A stretch of DNA of 64,000 nucleotides, taken from Rikenellaceae bacterium (lineage in GTDB: Bacteria > Bacteroidota > Bacteroidia > Bacteroidales > Rikenellaceae). Of this stretch, positions 63,312 to 64,000 are shown in pieces. Position numbers and translations under genes: made by a program. The notes under the pieces are model-generated. The model was not told where the DNA came from. It worked only from the letters and a program-made list of their open reading frames with translations, and ran no database searches. How positions within the stretch are numbered: the first letter of the stretch is position 1; each line of letters begins with the position of its first letter. The stretch covers positions 1 to 64,000 of the forward strand of contig SUZH01000008.1 in NCBI GenBank assembly GCA_015060045.1, read 5' to 3'.

Positions 63312-63761
63312 ATGATTTTAGATTCGATGAAAAATTGCGCGGCTTACTATGCACTCTCGCCGCGTATCGAGAAGGCGTTTAAGCTCTTCGCAGAGGTAGA
63401 TTGGACGAAGGCCGAGGCCGGCAAGATGGAGCTCGACGGCAAGGAGATCTTTGCCAACGTGCAGGAGCGTGGTCTGAAGACCAAGGAGGAGGCTAAGCTG
63501 GAGGTACACGACAAGTATATCGACATCCAGATCCTTATCTCGGGTTCGGAGGAGGCATTCGGCTGGGCCGATCGCTCGACCTTGACGCAGCCCAAGGAGG
63601 CCTTCAATGCCGAGAAGGATATCCAGTTCTTCGAGGATGAGCCGCAGACCTACTACACGATGCGTCCGGGTCAGTTTACGATTCTTCTGCCCGAGGATGC
63701 ACACGCACCGCTGGTGGGCGAAGGAACGATTCGTAAGGTGATCCTCAAGGTGCTCAAATAG
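63312..63761 (+). CDS. YhcH/YjgK/YiaL (DUF386) family protein
   Basis: This 149-aa protein has the cupin-like family pattern 'DGKEIFANVQERGLKTKEEAKLEVHDKYIDIQILISGSE' and 'MRPGQFTILLPEDAHAPLVGEG', with the His and Glu residues expected to hold a metal. Relatives are linked to sugar acid, sialate or galactoside metabolism (for example EbgC), but the reaction is not settled. It is 27 bp after the EEP gene and just ahead of the GAPDH promoter. Confidence 0.9.
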   Translation: MILDSMKNCAAYYALSPRIEKAFKLFAEVDWTKAEAGKMELDGKEIFANVQERGLKTKEEAKLEVHDKYIDIQILISGSEEAFGWADRSTLTQPKEAFNAEKDIQFFEDEPQTYYTMRPGQFTILLPEDAHAPLVGEGTIRKVILKVLK

Positions 63762-63818
63762 TGTCGAAACGGATTGAACAGCAAACGGTAAGATTTTCCT
63801 AAAAAAATTTAATTTTTA

Positions 63819-63850
63819 TTTGCGTATCCCGCGGAAAGTCTCTATTTTTG
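63819..63850 (+). promoter_or_regulatory. Full Bacteroidetes promoter for GAPDH
   Basis: TTTG at 63819-63822 and TATTTTTG at 63843-63850 are separated by 20 bp, a close match to the -33 TTTG and -7 TAnnTTTG consensus of the primary sigma factor. It is the clearest promoter in the window. Confidence 0.8.
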
Positions 63851-63909
63851 CGCTGTGAAAAAAATAACATTGGTTATTTAGGTTTAACTTTATAATTCAA
63901 AACAAGATT

Positions 63910-64000
63910 ATGGCAATCAAAATTGGTATCAATGGCTTCGGTCGTATCGGCCGTATGGTCTTCCGCGCTGCCCAGACGCAGACGGACAAGTATGAGATCG
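63910..64000 (+). CDS. gap: Glyceraldehyde-3-phosphate dehydrogenase, 5' part only
   Basis: The first 30 codons read 'MAIKIGINGFGRIGRMVFRA', the NAD-binding glycine motif that opens type I GAPDH. The gene runs off the right edge, so catalytic residues are not seen. The enzyme oxidises glyceraldehyde 3-phosphate in glycolysis. A strong promoter lies 60 bp upstream. Confidence 0.93.
   Translation, partial: MAIKIGINGFGRIGRMVFRAAQTQTDKYEI

Noticed and set aside
1-64000. CRISPR arrays, rRNA or complete tRNA genes
   Set aside because: No regularly spaced repeats, no rRNA sequence and no full cloverleaf was found; only tRNA 3'-end fragments are present.
63910-64000. Truncated gap gene as a pseudogene
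   Set aside because: The break is the window edge; frame and promoter are intact up to it.

Overview
The window reads as a chromosomal segment of a Bacteroidales bacterium, most likely Alistipes-like (Rikenellaceae). This rests on SusC/SusD partners, a one-protein hybrid two-component regulator, a fused MurF-alanine racemase, a TamL-type lipoprotein, recurring TAnnTTTG -7 boxes and GC-rich coding sequence. Genus placement is inference, not shown.

Region 1 (1 to about 1650) is accessory DNA. An AT-rich stretch carries one excisionase-like helix-turn-helix gene. It is followed by two short direct repeats that I recognise as the last 18 to 20 nt of a Bacteroidales tRNA-Gly, each followed by a hairpin terminator. 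These look like attachment-site remnants of elements integrated into a tRNA-Gly gene lying outside the window. A perfect 22-bp hairpin closes the region.

Region 2 (1736 to 40214) is a large polysaccharide utilization locus aimed at rhamnogalacturonan I and neighbouring pectin. A leftward four-gene operon encodes CE12, an unassigned 227-aa protein, a CBM9-like protein and GH28. It diverges from a rightward series of GH43, GH42, GH2, a LamG/propeller protein, a DUF362 protein, SusC, SusD and a small lipoprotein. A leftward GH105 gene and the hybrid regulator follow. Then comes a tightly packed leftward eight-gene operon: PL22, GH2, tandem CE12, GH115, GH28, PL11, GH105 and L-rhamnose mutarotase. 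Together they can deacetylate, cut, trim and import pectin fragments, removing galactose, unsaturated galacturonate and probably glucuronate, with rhamnose passed on through the mutarotase. A motif close to TTGTACGWATTTCCAT lies upstream of four of these units, oriented toward the gene each time, and is a candidate regulator site.

Region 3 (40491 to 64000) is core genome. It holds a DUF3127 protein, a hydrolase, a DapF-like epimerase with a nitroreductase, and TamL and LptD for the outer membrane. Next are an amidase, an MCE protein, MutS2, MurF-Alr and an RsmI-like methyltransferase. After these come GrpE-DnaJ, a small membrane protein with MutL, a rhomboid protease, an EEP-family protein and a YhcH-family protein. 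The start of GAPDH runs off the right edge.
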